This document shows, piece by piece, positions 37,159-47,041 of a stretch of DNA of 64,000 nucleotides. The stretch covers positions 62,001-126,000 of the forward strand of contig CAKPQH010000002.1 of the NCBI GenBank assembly GCA_934178475.1, in the 5' to 3' direction. The notes beneath the pieces are model-generated. The model did no database searches and was not told the DNA's origin. It saw only the letters and a program-made list of their open reading frames with translations. A program made the translations under genes and the position numbers. How positions within the stretch are numbered: the first letter of the stretch is position 1; each line of letters opens with the position of its first letter. Origin of the DNA: an uncultured Clostridia bacterium (lineage in GTDB: Bacteria > Bacillota > Clostridia > TANB77 > CAG-508).

Positions 37159-38172
37159 ATGAAAAAAAAGAAAATTGCAATTATAATAGATTGTAAGGGA
37201 TGGGCGTTTGATAATATAGCTAATCAAATAAAAAAAAATATTGAAGATTATGAATTTGATATTATTTCAGGTACAGTATTTCACGGAAATATGTTAAGAT
37301 TATTTTTGTTTTGTCAAAAATATGACTATATTCATTTTTTATGGAGGGGTTATATAAGTTTGATAAATACAGAACAAACCAGGCTTTATCTTAAAGATTA
37401 TTTAGGAATGAATTTTGATGAGTTTCTAGATAATTATATTGCCCCGAAAAAAATTGGATTTTCTGTTTGTGACCATTTATATTTAGAAGGTGAAGAAAAA
37501 TGGAGAACAGAAGAAATACTAAAATATACAGATTTATATTCTGTTACATCACAAAAATTGTATGATATATATAGTAAATTTGAAAAAAAACCTAAAACTA
37601 TAATACATGATGGAGTTGATTTGGATTTATATATTCCTAAAAATATTGAAAGATTTAATAATATTGATAAAATAAGGATTGGATGGGTTGGAAATAGTAA
37701 ATTTAAGGATTCGTTTGGAAACGAAGATTTAAAAGGAGTAGAGACTATTATTAAGCCAGCAATTAAAGAGTTAATGGATGAAGGATATAATATAGAATTA
37801 AATTTAGCAGATAGAAATATAAAACAAATTAAACAAGAAGATATGCCAGATTTTTATAATTCAATAGATTTATATGTGTGTGCATCGAAAACAGAAGGAA
37901 CACCTCTGACAATATTAGAATCTATGGCTATGGGGATACCTGTCATTTCAACAGATGTCGGAGTGGTAAGAGAAGCATTAGGCCCAATAGGAAAAAAGTA
38001 CATATTAGAAGAAAGAACAAAAGAATGTTTAAAAAGTAAAATAAAAGAAATGATTGAAAATCGAGATGATATGAAAAAAATATCTGAAGAGAATTTAGAA
38101 AAAATAAAAAATTTCGATTGGAAAAATATTTGCAAGAAATATAAAAAATTCTTTGATGAAATTTTGCAATAA
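37159..38172 (+). CDS. Family 4 glycosyltransferase
   Basis: The 337-residue protein fits a GT-B glycosyltransferase. The N-terminal half (KIAIIIDCKGWAFDNIANQI) is divergent; the C-terminal half has the GT4 donor site ASKTEGTPLTILESMAMG followed by PVISTDVGVVREALG. Its start lies eight bases after the small coiled-coil gene, suggesting a working pair. The middle contains a short variable loop (FKDSFGNEDLKG). The sugar and acceptor are unknown. It is expected at the inner face of the membrane in glycan repeat assembly. Confidence 0.85.
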   Translation: MKKKKIAIIIDCKGWAFDNIANQIKKNIEDYEFDIISGTVFHGNMLRLFLFCQKYDYIHFLWRGYISLINTEQTRLYLKDYLGMNFDEFLDNYIAPKKIGFSVCDHLYLEGEEKWRTEEILKYTDLYSVTSQKLYDIYSKFEKKPKTIIHDGVDLDLYIPKNIERFNNIDKIRIGWVGNSKFKDSFGNEDLKGVETIIKPAIKELMDEGYNIELNLADRNIKQIKQEDMPDFYNSIDLYVCASKTEGTPLTILESMAMGIPVISTDVGVVREALGPIGKKYILEERTKECLKSKIKEMIENRDDMKKISEENLEKIKNFDWKNICKKYKKFFDEILQ

Positions 38173-38191
38173 TAAGGAAGGAGATTTTGAC

Positions 38192-40384
38192 ATGAAAATA
38201 TGGTTTTTAACAGGAGAATTTGCACCTGATTTTGGTGGAGGAATAGGAACATATGTGGAAAACTGCGCAAAAATGTTTGCAGAAGCAGGGGATGATGTTA
38301 CTGTAATAGTAAGAAGTTTAAAGGAGAATAAGCTTGAAAAAACAAAATATGGTTATAAAGTACGAAGATTCATTCAAGGTGAGGGAGAGTATTATACATA
38401 TTTAGGGTATGATAATGCACTAGCTTATCAATATTATGAAGTTATAATGGATATGATTGATAAATATGGAAAACCAGACATAATTGAGATGCAAGAATAC
38501 AATGCATATGGACAATATATCATTCAAAATAAATTAATGTTAAACGAAAAATTAAAAGATATACCATTAGTTGTACATTTACATACACCAAGTTTTGAAA
38601 CTTTAAAAATAAATCAATTTAATACGTATAAAGCGCCATTTTATTGGATTGGAGAAATGGAAAAATTCTGTATAAAAGGTGCAGATGCTCTTATATGTCC
38701 AAGTCAATTCTTAGCAGACAAATTGCAATATTTAGTTGATGATAAAATAAAAGTAATAAATTTACCTTTTGATATAGATAAAAGCGAAATGGAAAAATAT
38801 GAAAAACAAGAAAGAACAAAAAGCGAGAAAAAAACAATATTATATTTTGGAAGAACAGAATATAGAAAAGGTGTAATCCAAATGCTAAAAGGAGCTGAAA
38901 AGCTATGGAAAAAAGGTAAAGATTTTAAAATAAAAATAATTGGTGGAGATACAATATTAGACTCAAAAGGAACTTATATTGGTGAAGAATTAAAAAAGAA
39001 GTATGCTAAGTATATCGAAGAAGGAAATTTAGAAATATTAAAACCAATTCCTCATTTAGAATTAATCCCTCATATATTAGATGCAACAGCAGTTACTATA
39101 CCATCACTTTATGAAAATTTCCCAAATACATGTATATATTCAATGTGGCTAGGAAAACCAGTACTTGTTTCTAAAAGTGGTGGACAAGCAGAAATGGTTG
39201 AAGAGTCTGGTAAAAATGGTTTAATATTCGATTGGGACAAAGAAGGCGACTTTGAGGATAAACTAGAAGAATTATTGTCAATGAATGATAACGAACTAAA
39301 GGAAATGGGCGATAATGCTAGAAATAGAATATATAACTTATGTAATATGGATAAAAACTTAAAATTAAGAAGAGCGTTTTTTGAAGATGTAATAAAAAAC
39401 AAAAATAAATCAAAGAATAAATTCCCTTTTGTTGAAGAACTGCCAAAAGAAAAATATATAAATGAATATAAATATGAAAAAGATTTACTATCAGTTGTAA
39501 TTCCATACTATAATTTAGGAAAAACTTTACCTGATACAATAGAAAGCATAAAAAATACAGAATATAAAAATTATGAAATTGTTATTGTAAATGATGGAAG
39601 CAATGATGAAGGAAGTATAAAAGTATTAGAAAATTATAAAAATGATGAAAAAATAAGAATTATAAATATAGAAAATAAAGGATTAGCAAATGCAAGAAAC
39701 GTAGGTGCACAAGAAGCAAGAGGAGAGTTTGTTGCATTTATAGATGCAGATGATAAAATTGATAAAACTTTCTATACCAAGGCTATAAATATATTACATC
39801 AATATAATAATGTATCATATGTATATAGTTGGGTTCAGTTCTTTGAAGGAAGTGAAGCAGTTTGGCCAACTTTTAATATACATATACCATATCTATTATG
39901 TGCTAATATGTTAGCAGCATATGCAGTTATAAGAAAAAATGATTTCTTGAATTTTGGAAAAAATAGAATTAAAATGGAATATGGAATGGAAGATTATGAT
40001 GGTTGGGTTAGTTTAGCAGAGCATGGATGTTTAGGTGTATCAATACCAGAAAAATTAAATCTTTACAGAGTAAGAAAAGACTCAATGTCTAGAAGTTTTA
40101 ATAAAAAAATGAGAATTTATTTATATCAAATATCTAGAGATGGACATGAAAAAATATTTGAAAAATATTCAAAAGAAATATATATGTTATTATTAACTAA
40201 TGGACAACCATTTTATTGGAATAATCCGTCAACAGAAGTTTTTCTTCCAACAAGTGAAGGAACTGTTGTCCAAACAGATGAAAGAATATACAAGTTAGAA
40301 AGAATTTTAAATACAATACCAGGAAAAATAGCAAGAAAAGTATATAGAGGATTAAGAAAAATAAAAAACAAGATACGTAGATAG
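38192..40384 (+). CDS. Two-domain glycosyltransferase, GT4 then GT2
   Basis: This 730-residue fusion starts with a GT-B domain (KIWFLTGEFAPDFGGGIGTYVENCAK, then YFGRTEYRKGVIQMLKGAEKL and the donor site PSLYENFPNTCIYSMWLGKPV). From about residue 430 it continues with a GT-A domain (LSVVIPYYNLGKTLPDTI, IVNDGSNDEGS, FIDADDKID). The tail RKVYRGLRKIKNKIRR is strongly basic. The ATG at 38192 follows AAGGAAGGAG and gives the normal GT4 start; an earlier in-frame ATG at 38153 lies inside the previous gene and lacks a site. It is the mirror image of the GT2-GT4 fusion at 33685. Confidence 0.9.
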   Translation: MKIWFLTGEFAPDFGGGIGTYVENCAKMFAEAGDDVTVIVRSLKENKLEKTKYGYKVRRFIQGEGEYYTYLGYDNALAYQYYEVIMDMIDKYGKPDIIEMQEYNAYGQYIIQNKLMLNEKLKDIPLVVHLHTPSFETLKINQFNTYKAPFYWIGEMEKFCIKGADALICPSQFLADKLQYLVDDKIKVINLPFDIDKSEMEKYEKQERTKSEKKTILYFGRTEYRKGVIQMLKGAEKLWKKGKDFKIKIIGGDTILDSKGTYIGEELKKKYAKYIEEGNLEILKPIPHLELIPHILDATAVTIPSLYENFPNTCIYSMWLGKPVLVSKSGGQAEMVEESGKNGLIFDWDKEGDFEDKLEELLSMNDNELKEMGDNARNRIYNLCNMDKNLKLRRAFFEDVIKNKNKSKNKFPFVEELPKEKYINEYKYEKDLLSVVIPYYNLGKTLPDTIESIKNTEYKNYEIVIVNDGSNDEGSIKVLENYKNDEKIRIINIENKGLANARNVGAQEARGEFVAFIDADDKIDKTFYTKAINILHQYNNVSYVYSWVQFFEGSEAVWPTFNIHIPYLLCANMLAAYAVIRKNDFLNFGKNRIKMEYGMEDYDGWVSLAEHGCLGVSIPEKLNLYRVRKDSMSRSFNKKMRIYLYQISRDGHEKIFEKYSKEIYMLLLTNGQPFYWNNPSTEVFLPTSEGTVVQTDERIYKLERILNTIPGKIARKVYRGLRKIKNKIRR

Positions 40385-40398
40385 ATACAGGAGGTAGA

Positions 40399-42165
40399 AT
40401 GAAAGATACAACAAAAAAAATTATATCCATAATTGGGGCTTTTATTTTAACAATATTTACTTGGCATAATGTTAATGGTAATGGAAACAATGTGATTTGG
40501 ATATTAATAATACCTATATTTTATATATTTATAAATAAAAGTTTATATATAAGCAATAAAAGAAGAGAAGTTATAAGTTTAATTATAGGTAGCTTATTTT
40601 CTATCATAGAAATTGTTTGCTTAAACATAAATAGAGATTTTGTATGGAGTAATATTTTTAATGAATGGTTAATGATCAATTTTTTAGGATATACAATATT
40701 AATAAGGTCTTTAGTAGTATATATATATAACTTTTTTACTAACAATAAAATTGAAGAAAAAAAGATAATAATAGGAAAAAAAGAGTTTTTTTCTAATAAT
40801 ATAGAATCATATATATTAAATTTTTTATTAATATTTATTGCTTGGATACCATATTTTCTAAGATATTATCCTGGATTGTTAACAGCTGATTCTTGTTCAC
40901 AGGTGGCACAAGCTATTGGAAGGGCAACATTGACAAACCATCACCCTATTGTTCATACTGGAATAATAGCTATATTTGTAAATATTGGAATAAACTTTTT
41001 TGGAAACATTAATAAAGGAGTTGCACTTTATACAATTTTTCAAATGTTTGTTATGGCTAATGCTTTTGCATTAATTACTACATATATAAGTAGAAAAAAT
41101 ACTCCATTGATTATTAGAATTTTGACATTATTATATTATATGTTTTATCCTATAAATGCTTTGTTTAGTATAACAATGTGGAAAGATATATTATTTGCAG
41201 GGTTTATACCACTATATGCAATTATAACATTTGAAATGTTGTTTAATACAGAAAGTTTTTTCAACAGTAAAAAAAAGATTATTATTTATATAGTTTTTTC
41301 TATATTAGTAATGTTTTTAAGAAATAATGGAGTATATATAGTGATTTTAACTATGCCATTTGTGCTATATTTCATGAGAAAAAGATGGGAAAAGACAATA
41401 AAGATATTTACAATAATATTAATATTGTTTTTTATCATAAAAATAGCTATTTTTATGATTTTTGATGTAAAAAAAGGTTCAGTTGGTGAAATGCTATCAG
41501 TTCCTTTACAACAAATTGTTAGAGTAAAGAAATATCATAAGGAAGAATTAGATGAAGAAATTCAACAGAGAATAGACAATTTCTTTAAATGTAAGGATAT
41601 AGAAGAAAAATATAATCCAGTATTGTCTGACCCAGTGAAAGCAGAATTAAATAATGAATATTTTGATTCTAACAAAGGTGAGTTTGTGAAGCTATGGCTA
41701 AAATTGATGAAAAGTTATTTTATAGAATATGTTGAGTCATTTATTTCTAATTCATATGGATATTATTATCCAGAAGCTAAGCATTGGGTTGCAAATAGAA
41801 CAATGGAAAAAAATGATATGGGAATAGAACAACATAAATTAATTGAGGGAAAAATAGTTACACAAATAGACTCATTGATAGAAAAAAGAGAGATTCCAAT
41901 TGTATCAATGTTTTTCAGTATAGGTATGGCTTTTTGGATAATTGTTGTATTATTTGGATATAAAATAGAAAAAAAAGAATATAAAAACATTGCAATATAT
42001 ATGATTATATTTATTTTATGGTTAACAATTATTGCATCGCCGGTTTTTTGTGAGTATAGATATGCATATCCTATGTTTACAATTATACCATTTTATTTGA
42101 GTTTGAATTTTAAAAAAGAGGAGAAAGAATATGGAAAAAATAGCAGTACTAATACCATGTTATAA
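40399..42165 (+). CDS. Polytopic membrane protein (DUF6020-like) of the glycan cluster
   Basis: The 588-residue protein has about eleven hydrophobic segments, with a larger loop after residue 350 (about 360-500). The central YYPGLLTADSCSQVAQAIGRATLTNHHPIVHTGI region contains a possible acidic active site (D in TADS) and His-His, resembling the first extracytoplasmic loop of GT-C transferases and of DUF6020 proteins. I think it may transfer a sugar from a lipid carrier on the outer face or polymerise the glycan, but this is inference. Its 3' end overlaps the next gene by 35 bases, so they are coupled. Confidence 0.6.
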   Translation: MKDTTKKIISIIGAFILTIFTWHNVNGNGNNVIWILIIPIFYIFINKSLYISNKRREVISLIIGSLFSIIEIVCLNINRDFVWSNIFNEWLMINFLGYTILIRSLVVYIYNFFTNNKIEEKKIIIGKKEFFSNNIESYILNFLLIFIAWIPYFLRYYPGLLTADSCSQVAQAIGRATLTNHHPIVHTGIIAIFVNIGINFFGNINKGVALYTIFQMFVMANAFALITTYISRKNTPLIIRILTLLYYMFYPINALFSITMWKDILFAGFIPLYAIITFEMLFNTESFFNSKKKIIIYIVFSILVMFLRNNGVYIVILTMPFVLYFMRKRWEKTIKIFTIILILFFIIKIAIFMIFDVKKGSVGEMLSVPLQQIVRVKKYHKEELDEEIQQRIDNFFKCKDIEEKYNPVLSDPVKAELNNEYFDSNKGEFVKLWLKLMKSYFIEYVESFISNSYGYYYPEAKHWVANRTMEKNDMGIEQHKLIEGKIVTQIDSLIEKREIPIVSMFFSIGMAFWIIVVLFGYKIEKKEYKNIAIYMIIFILWLTIIASPVFCEYRYAYPMFTIIPFYLSLNFKKEEKEYGKNSSTNTML

Positions 42166-43075
42166 TGAAGCTTTAACAATAGAAAAAGTAATAAATGATT
42201 TTAAAAAAGAATTACCTGAAGCAGATATTTATGTTTATAATAATAATTCTAAAGATGAAACAAAAGAAATAGCAAAAAAATGTGGAGCTATTGTAGTTGA
42301 CGAATATAAACAAGGAAAAGGAAATGTTGTTAGAAGTCAATTTAGAGATATTGATGCTGATATATATGTAATGGTTGATGGAGATGATACTTATCCAGCA
42401 GAGTTTGTTCATGAGCTAATAAAACCTGTAAAAGAAGGAAAAGCAGATATGGCAATTGGAGATAGATTATCTAATGGGACATATCAAAAGGAAAACAAGA
42501 GACATTTCCACGAATTTGGTAATAATTTAGTTAGAAAATCAATAAATGTACTGTTTAATACAAAATTAAAAGATATAATGACTGGTTATAGAGTATTTAA
42601 TAAAAGATTTGTAAAAAATATGCCAGTATTAAGTCCTAATTTTGAAATTGAAACAGAAATGTCATTATATGCTTTAGATAAAAAATATAGAATAATAGAA
42701 ATCCCTATAATTTATAGAGATAGGCCAGATGGAAGTGTATCTAAATTAAATACAGTAAGTGATGGGATGAAAGTAATAAAGACAATAATAAGAATGTTTA
42801 AAGATTATAAACCACTTAGATTTTTTGGGATTATTGCATTGATACTAGCATTATTAGGGTTATTAGTTGGAATACCTGTTATTACAGAATTTATAAAAAC
42901 AAGCTATATAACAAAGGTTCCATCTGCTATATTAGCAACGGGACTAATAAGTTTATCAGCAATCTCTCTTTTATGTGCAATAATATTAGATACTGTTACG
43001 AGACAAAATAGAGAATTATATGAACTAAATTTACTAAGATATGAGCAAATGGAAAAAATTACAAAAGGAAAATAA
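42131..43075 (+). CDS. Membrane GT2 glycosyltransferase
   Basis: This 314-residue protein has a GT2 domain (IAVLIPCYNEALTIEKVI, VYNNNSKDETKEIA, VDGDDTYPAEFVHEL, DIMTGYRVFNKRF) and two C-terminal membrane helices (about 232-252 and 265-285). It resembles enzymes that load a sugar onto polyprenyl phosphate or a diacylglycerol-linked glycan. It starts inside the preceding membrane-protein gene, which suggests a functional pair such as lipid-sugar synthase plus outer-face transferase. It ends the glycan operon; the next gene has its own leader region. Confidence 0.88.
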   Translation: MEKIAVLIPCYNEALTIEKVINDFKKELPEADIYVYNNNSKDETKEIAKKCGAIVVDEYKQGKGNVVRSQFRDIDADIYVMVDGDDTYPAEFVHELIKPVKEGKADMAIGDRLSNGTYQKENKRHFHEFGNNLVRKSINVLFNTKLKDIMTGYRVFNKRFVKNMPVLSPNFEIETEMSLYALDKKYRIIEIPIIYRDRPDGSVSKLNTVSDGMKVIKTIIRMFKDYKPLRFFGIIALILALLGLLVGIPVITEFIKTSYITKVPSAILATGLISLSAISLLCAIILDTVTRQNRELYELNLLRYEQMEKITKGK

Positions 43076-43136
43076 TAAACGTTTTGTTCTATCTTAGAAT
43101 AAAATATGTTATAATGACAAATAGAAGGAGCAAGTT

Positions 43137-45297
43137 ATGAAAAAAATAAAATTATTATTAATGTTTTGCATTGCTGTAATATTAATTCTAAATATAAAAA
43201 ATGTCGTTTGCGCAACAGATACAAAAGCAATATTACCAGAAAGTAAAAAAACAATAGAAGATGGAGTTTATGAAATAAAATCAGCTATTAATAATAAATA
43301 TGTATTAGATGTATTAGGAGCATCAAAGGATAATGGTGCCAATGTGCAACTATATGAATATTCAAATGTAGAACAAAAGAAATTTAAAGTAACATATTTA
43401 GAAGATGGATATTATCAAATAATTGCGATGCATTCTGGAAAGTCATTAGATGTTAAATATGCTTCAAATGAAAAAGGAGCAAATGTATGGCAATGGGAAT
43501 ATAATGGAACAGATGCTCAAAAATGGATAATAAAAGATGCCGGAAATGGATATTGTAACATAATATCAAAATGTAATGGATTATATGTAGATGTATTTAA
43601 TGCAAAAGCAGAAAATTTTACAAATATACAAATGTGTGATGGAAATGGATTAGCAGCGCAGAAGTTTAAATTTGAACAAGTGAGAAATAATAACAGTGGA
43701 AGCGAAAATGAAAATAAAGTAATATTACCAGAAAGTAAAAAGACGATAGAAGATGGAGTTTATGAAATAAAGTCATCTATTAACAATAAATATGTATTAG
43801 ATGTATTAGGAGCATCAAAGGGTAATGGAGCCAATGTGCAACTATATGAATATTCAGATGTAGAGCAAAAGAAATTTAAAGTAACATATTTAGAAGATGG
43901 ATATTATCAAATAATTGCAATGCATTCTGGAAAGTCATTAGATGTAAAAGATGCATCTAAGAAAAAAGGAGCAAATGTATGGCAATGGGAATATAATGGA
44001 ACAGATGCTCAAAAATGGATAATAAAAGATGCCGGAAATGGATATTGTAACATAATATCAAAATGTAATGGATTATATGTAGATGTATTTAATGCAAAAG
44101 CAGAAAATTTTACAAATATACAAATGTGTGATGGAAATGGATTAGCAGCGCAGAAGTTTAAATTTGAACAAGTGAGAAATAATAACAGTGGAAGCGAAAA
44201 TGAAAATAAAGTAATATTACCAGAAAGTAAAAAGACGATAGAAGATGGAGTTTATGAAATAAAGTCATCTATTAACAATAAATATGTATTAGATGTATTA
44301 GGAGCATCAAAGGGTAATGGAGCCAATGTGCAACTATATGAATATTCAGATGTAGAGCAAAAGAAATTTAAAGTAACATATTTAGAAGATGGATATTATC
44401 AAATAATTGCAATGCATTCTGGAAAGTCATTAGATGTAAAAGATGCATCTAAGAAAAAAGGAGCAAATGTATGGCAATGGGAATATAATGGAACAGATGC
44501 TCAAAAATGGATAATAAAAGATGCCGGAAATGGATATTGTAACATAATATCAAAATGTAATGGATTGTATGTAGATGTATTTAATGCAAAAGCAGAAAAT
44601 TTCACCAATATACAAATGTGTGACGGAAATGGATTAGCGGCACAGAAGTTTAAATTTATAAATGTAAAATATAGTTACGGTATAGATGTTTCTAGATACC
44701 AAATAAATACGAACTGGCAAGCAGTTAAAAATACTGGAATGGATTTTGCAATGGTAAGAGCTGGATTTAGGGGATATGGAACAGAAGGAACATTAAATGA
44801 AGATTCATCATATAGACAAAATATAAGCCGGAGCATTATCAAATGGGATTAATTGTGGAGTATATTTCTTTTCACAGGCAATTAATTATAATGAAGGTGT
44901 AGAAGAAGCAAAATGGACATTAGAACAAATAAAAGGATATAACATTACATATCCAATAGCAATTGACACTGAAGAATCTTCATCTCCTGATAAAACAGGA
45001 AGAGCAGATAACATATCTAAAGAAGATAGAACAGCTGCTATAAAAGGTTTCTGTGAAACTATAAGAAATGCAGGATATAAACCAATGATATATGCAAGTA
45101 AATATTGGCTTAAAGATAAACTTAATATGTCTGATTTACAAGGGTATGATGTATGGCTTGCTCACTATGTAAGTGGAGCACCAAATAATAAATCTGATTA
45201 TGATGGCCCATATACTATGTGGCAGTACACTTCATCAGGAAACGTAAATGGAATAAATGGCGAAGTTGATATGAATATTTGTTATAAAAAATATTAG
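43137..45297 (+). CDS. Secreted triple-ricin-lectin GH25 lysozyme, frame broken at CGG
   Basis: A signal peptide (MKKIKLLLMFCIAVILILN, cleavage near VCA-TD) is followed by three ricin-type beta-trefoil lectin domains with a 164-residue period, then a GH25 muramidase domain starting YGIDVSRYQINTNWQAVK. The zero frame ends at 44852. Skipping the C of CGG at 44829 continues in GALSNGINCGVYFFSQAINYN and on to AIDTEESSSPD, TMWQYTSSG and the stop at 45297, giving about 719 residues. The catalytic Asp/Glu set (GIDVS and AIDTEE) is split across the two frames, so only the shifted product could work. GH25 enzymes cut the N-acetylmuramic acid to N-acetylglucosamine bond. The lectins may bind the glycan made by the upstream cluster. 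Confidence 0.85.
43231..44660 (+). repeat. Three tandem 492 bp lectin-domain repeats
   Basis: Units begin near 43231, 43723 and 44215, exactly 492 bases apart. Units 2 and 3 are almost identical in DNA; unit 1 differs at a modest number of positions. The pattern indicates recent unequal recombination. Confidence 0.9.
44826..44832 (+). other. +1 frameshift site AGC-CGG-A
   Basis: Zero-frame codons are AGC CGG. Skipping the C at 44829 continues GGA GCA TTA and restores the GH25 consensus NISGAL. The restored frame is open to 45297. Confidence 0.85.
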
Positions 45298-45328
45298 AAT
45301 TTCAAAATTAGATTAATTAGATTAAATA

Positions 45329-45366
45329 AAAAAAGAAATATTTTATTTTTAGAGTATTTCTTTTTT
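45329..45366 (+). terminator. Rho-independent terminator after the lysozyme gene
   Basis: AAAAAAGAAATA pairs perfectly with TATTTCTTTTTT; the right arm itself supplies the T-run. Confidence 0.75.
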
Positions 45367-45483
45367 ATTTGGCAAAAATAAATAATAAATAATAGAAAAG
45401 AATTTTGTGATAATTTTTCTTTTTTTATGACAAAAATTTAATTTAGTGTTATTATATATTTGAAAAATATATAGGAGGAATAA

Positions 45484-46560
45484 ATGGAAGATTCAAAGTT
45501 TAAATTGTTAGTATTAGATAATTTTATGGATTTTGGTAAAAAAATAGAAAAAAACTTAGCAGAAATTAACGGAAAAAAAGATGCAAAATATATAATACCA
45601 CTCACAGCATCAAGATTTACTAATGGAGAAGGAAAAGTAATAATAGATGAATCTATAAGAAACAAAGAAGTTTATATTATTTCAGATGTCGGAAATTATG
45701 GGATAAAATATAATTTTCATGGAACTATGCAAGGTATGACACCAGATGAACATTTTCAAGATATAAAAAGAGTAATTTCTGCAACATGCGGAAATGCAGC
45801 TAAAATAACTGTAATTATGCCATTACTTTATGAGTCAAGACAACATAGGAGAAAAGGAAGAGAATCTTTAGATTGTGCTATAGCACTTCAAGAATTAGAG
45901 AGATTAGGAGTTAAAAATATTGTGACATTTGACGCTCATGATCCAAATGTATTAAACTCAATTCCAAATTTAGCATTTGATAATTTTTATCCTACAAATA
46001 CAATTTTAAAACAAATGTTAAAAGATAATAAAAATATTTTTGACAATGTGTTAATAATCAGTCCTGACTTTGGGGCGATGGAAAGAGCAAGATATTATGC
46101 AGAAGTAATAAATTCAAATGTGGGTGTATTTTATAAAAGACGTGATTTGACTAAAGTAGTAAATGGAGTCAATCCAATAGTGGCTCATACTTATATGGGC
46201 AGTGATGTTAAAGGGAAAAATGTAATTATAGTTGATGATATGATTGCAACAGGAGGTTCAGTTATTGAAGTTGCAAGAGAATGCAAAAAAATGGGGGCTA
46301 ATAAAATATATGTTACATGCACTTTTGCATTATTTACAAATGGAATTGACAAGTTTATAAAAGCAAAAGAAGAGAATTTATTTGATGAATTATATACAAC
46401 TAATTTATCATATATACCAAAAGAGCTTACAGATTTAGAATGGTTTCATGATGTCGATATGTCTTATTTTATGGCAGAAGTTATTGATAGTATGAATAAA
46501 AAAGAACCATTAACAAAACACTTTGAATTAGACGAAAATTTAATAAAAAAGGATAAATAA
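45484..46560 (+). CDS. prs: Ribose-phosphate pyrophosphokinase-like protein
   Basis: PRPP synthetase joins ribose 5-phosphate and ATP-derived pyrophosphate to make PRPP for nucleotide, His and Trp synthesis. The 358-residue protein has the PRPP-binding motif NVIIVDDMIATGGSV, the region MPLLYESRQHRRKGRES in place of the flexible ATP loop, and VTFDAHDPN corresponding to the conserved histidine-aspartate segment. It is about 40 residues longer than classical Prs and clearly divergent, as in several Clostridia, so it could be a second, specialised form. An ATAGGAGGAATAA leader provides a strong ribosome binding site. Confidence 0.85.
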   Translation: MEDSKFKLLVLDNFMDFGKKIEKNLAEINGKKDAKYIIPLTASRFTNGEGKVIIDESIRNKEVYIISDVGNYGIKYNFHGTMQGMTPDEHFQDIKRVISATCGNAAKITVIMPLLYESRQHRRKGRESLDCAIALQELERLGVKNIVTFDAHDPNVLNSIPNLAFDNFYPTNTILKQMLKDNKNIFDNVLIISPDFGAMERARYYAEVINSNVGVFYKRRDLTKVVNGVNPIVAHTYMGSDVKGKNVIIVDDMIATGGSVIEVARECKKMGANKIYVTCTFALFTNGIDKFIKAKEENLFDELYTTNLSYIPKELTDLEWFHDVDMSYFMAEVIDSMNKKEPLTKHFELDENLIKKDK

Positions 46561-46590
46561 AAAATATTAAAATTTTTTGTAAAAAAAAGA

Positions 46591-46615
46591 AGGAAAAAGT
46601 ACATTAATGAAGAAT
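46591..46615 (+). promoter_or_regulatory. Sigma-H-type promoter before spoVG
   Basis: AGGAAAA (46591-46597), an 11-base gap, then GAAGAAT (46609-46615) match the sigma-H consensus AGGAWWW-N11/12-RNNGAAT. In Bacillus subtilis spoVG is a classic sigma-H target, so this fits early-sporulation control. Confidence 0.7.
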
Positions 46616-46683
46616 AATATATTAGTACATAAAAAACAAAAGAATGTACAAAATATTTATAACATTGGAAAGAGGTGCTTAAA

Positions 46684-46956
46684 ATGCAAATTACAGACGT
46701 ACGTTTAAGAAAGGTAAATTCAGAAAACAGAATGAAAGCTGTTGCTTCTGTAACATTCGATAATGAATTCGTAATTCATGATATCAAAGTTATCGAAAGC
46801 CAAAACGGATTATTCATTGCTATGCCTAGCAGAAAAACTCCAACAGGAGAATTCAAGGATATAGCTCATCCAATCAACCCTGAAACAAGGGAAAAAATTC
46901 AAAATGCTATCTTAGAAGCATATAATGCTCCAGAAGCAGAAGGATCAGCTGAATAA
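46684..46956 (+). CDS. spoVG: Septation/sporulation regulator SpoVG
   Basis: SpoVG is a small nucleic-acid-binding regulator that affects asymmetric septation, capsule and other surface traits. The 90-residue protein starts [19 protein letters not shown] and keeps the conserved [10 protein letters not shown] and [10 protein letters not shown] core. A GTG at 46675 is in frame, but the AGAGGTG site and the family start favour the ATG at 46684. Codon use here is slightly richer in C than in neighbours, as expected for a highly expressed gene. A terminator follows. Confidence 0.96.
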   Translation: MQITDVRLRKVNSENRMKAVASVTFDNEFVIHDIKVIESQNGLFIAMPSRKTPTGEFKDIAHPINPETREKIQNAILEAYNAPEAEGSAE

Positions 46957-46971
46957 TTTAATAAAAAATAA

Positions 46972-47001
46972 GAGGGTTATTCTCTGGAATAATCCTTTTT
47001 T
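46972..47001 (+). terminator. Rho-independent terminator after spoVG
   Basis: GGGTTATTC pairs with GAATAATCC around a four-base loop and runs into TTTTTT. Confidence 0.85.
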
Positions 47002-47041
47002 CATGTTATAGAGGTAATAAAAAGAGAAAGGAATCTTAATT

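Noticed and set aside
43231..44660. CRISPR-like array
   Set aside because: The regular repeats are 492 bases long, coding and without spacers; they are protein domain repeats.
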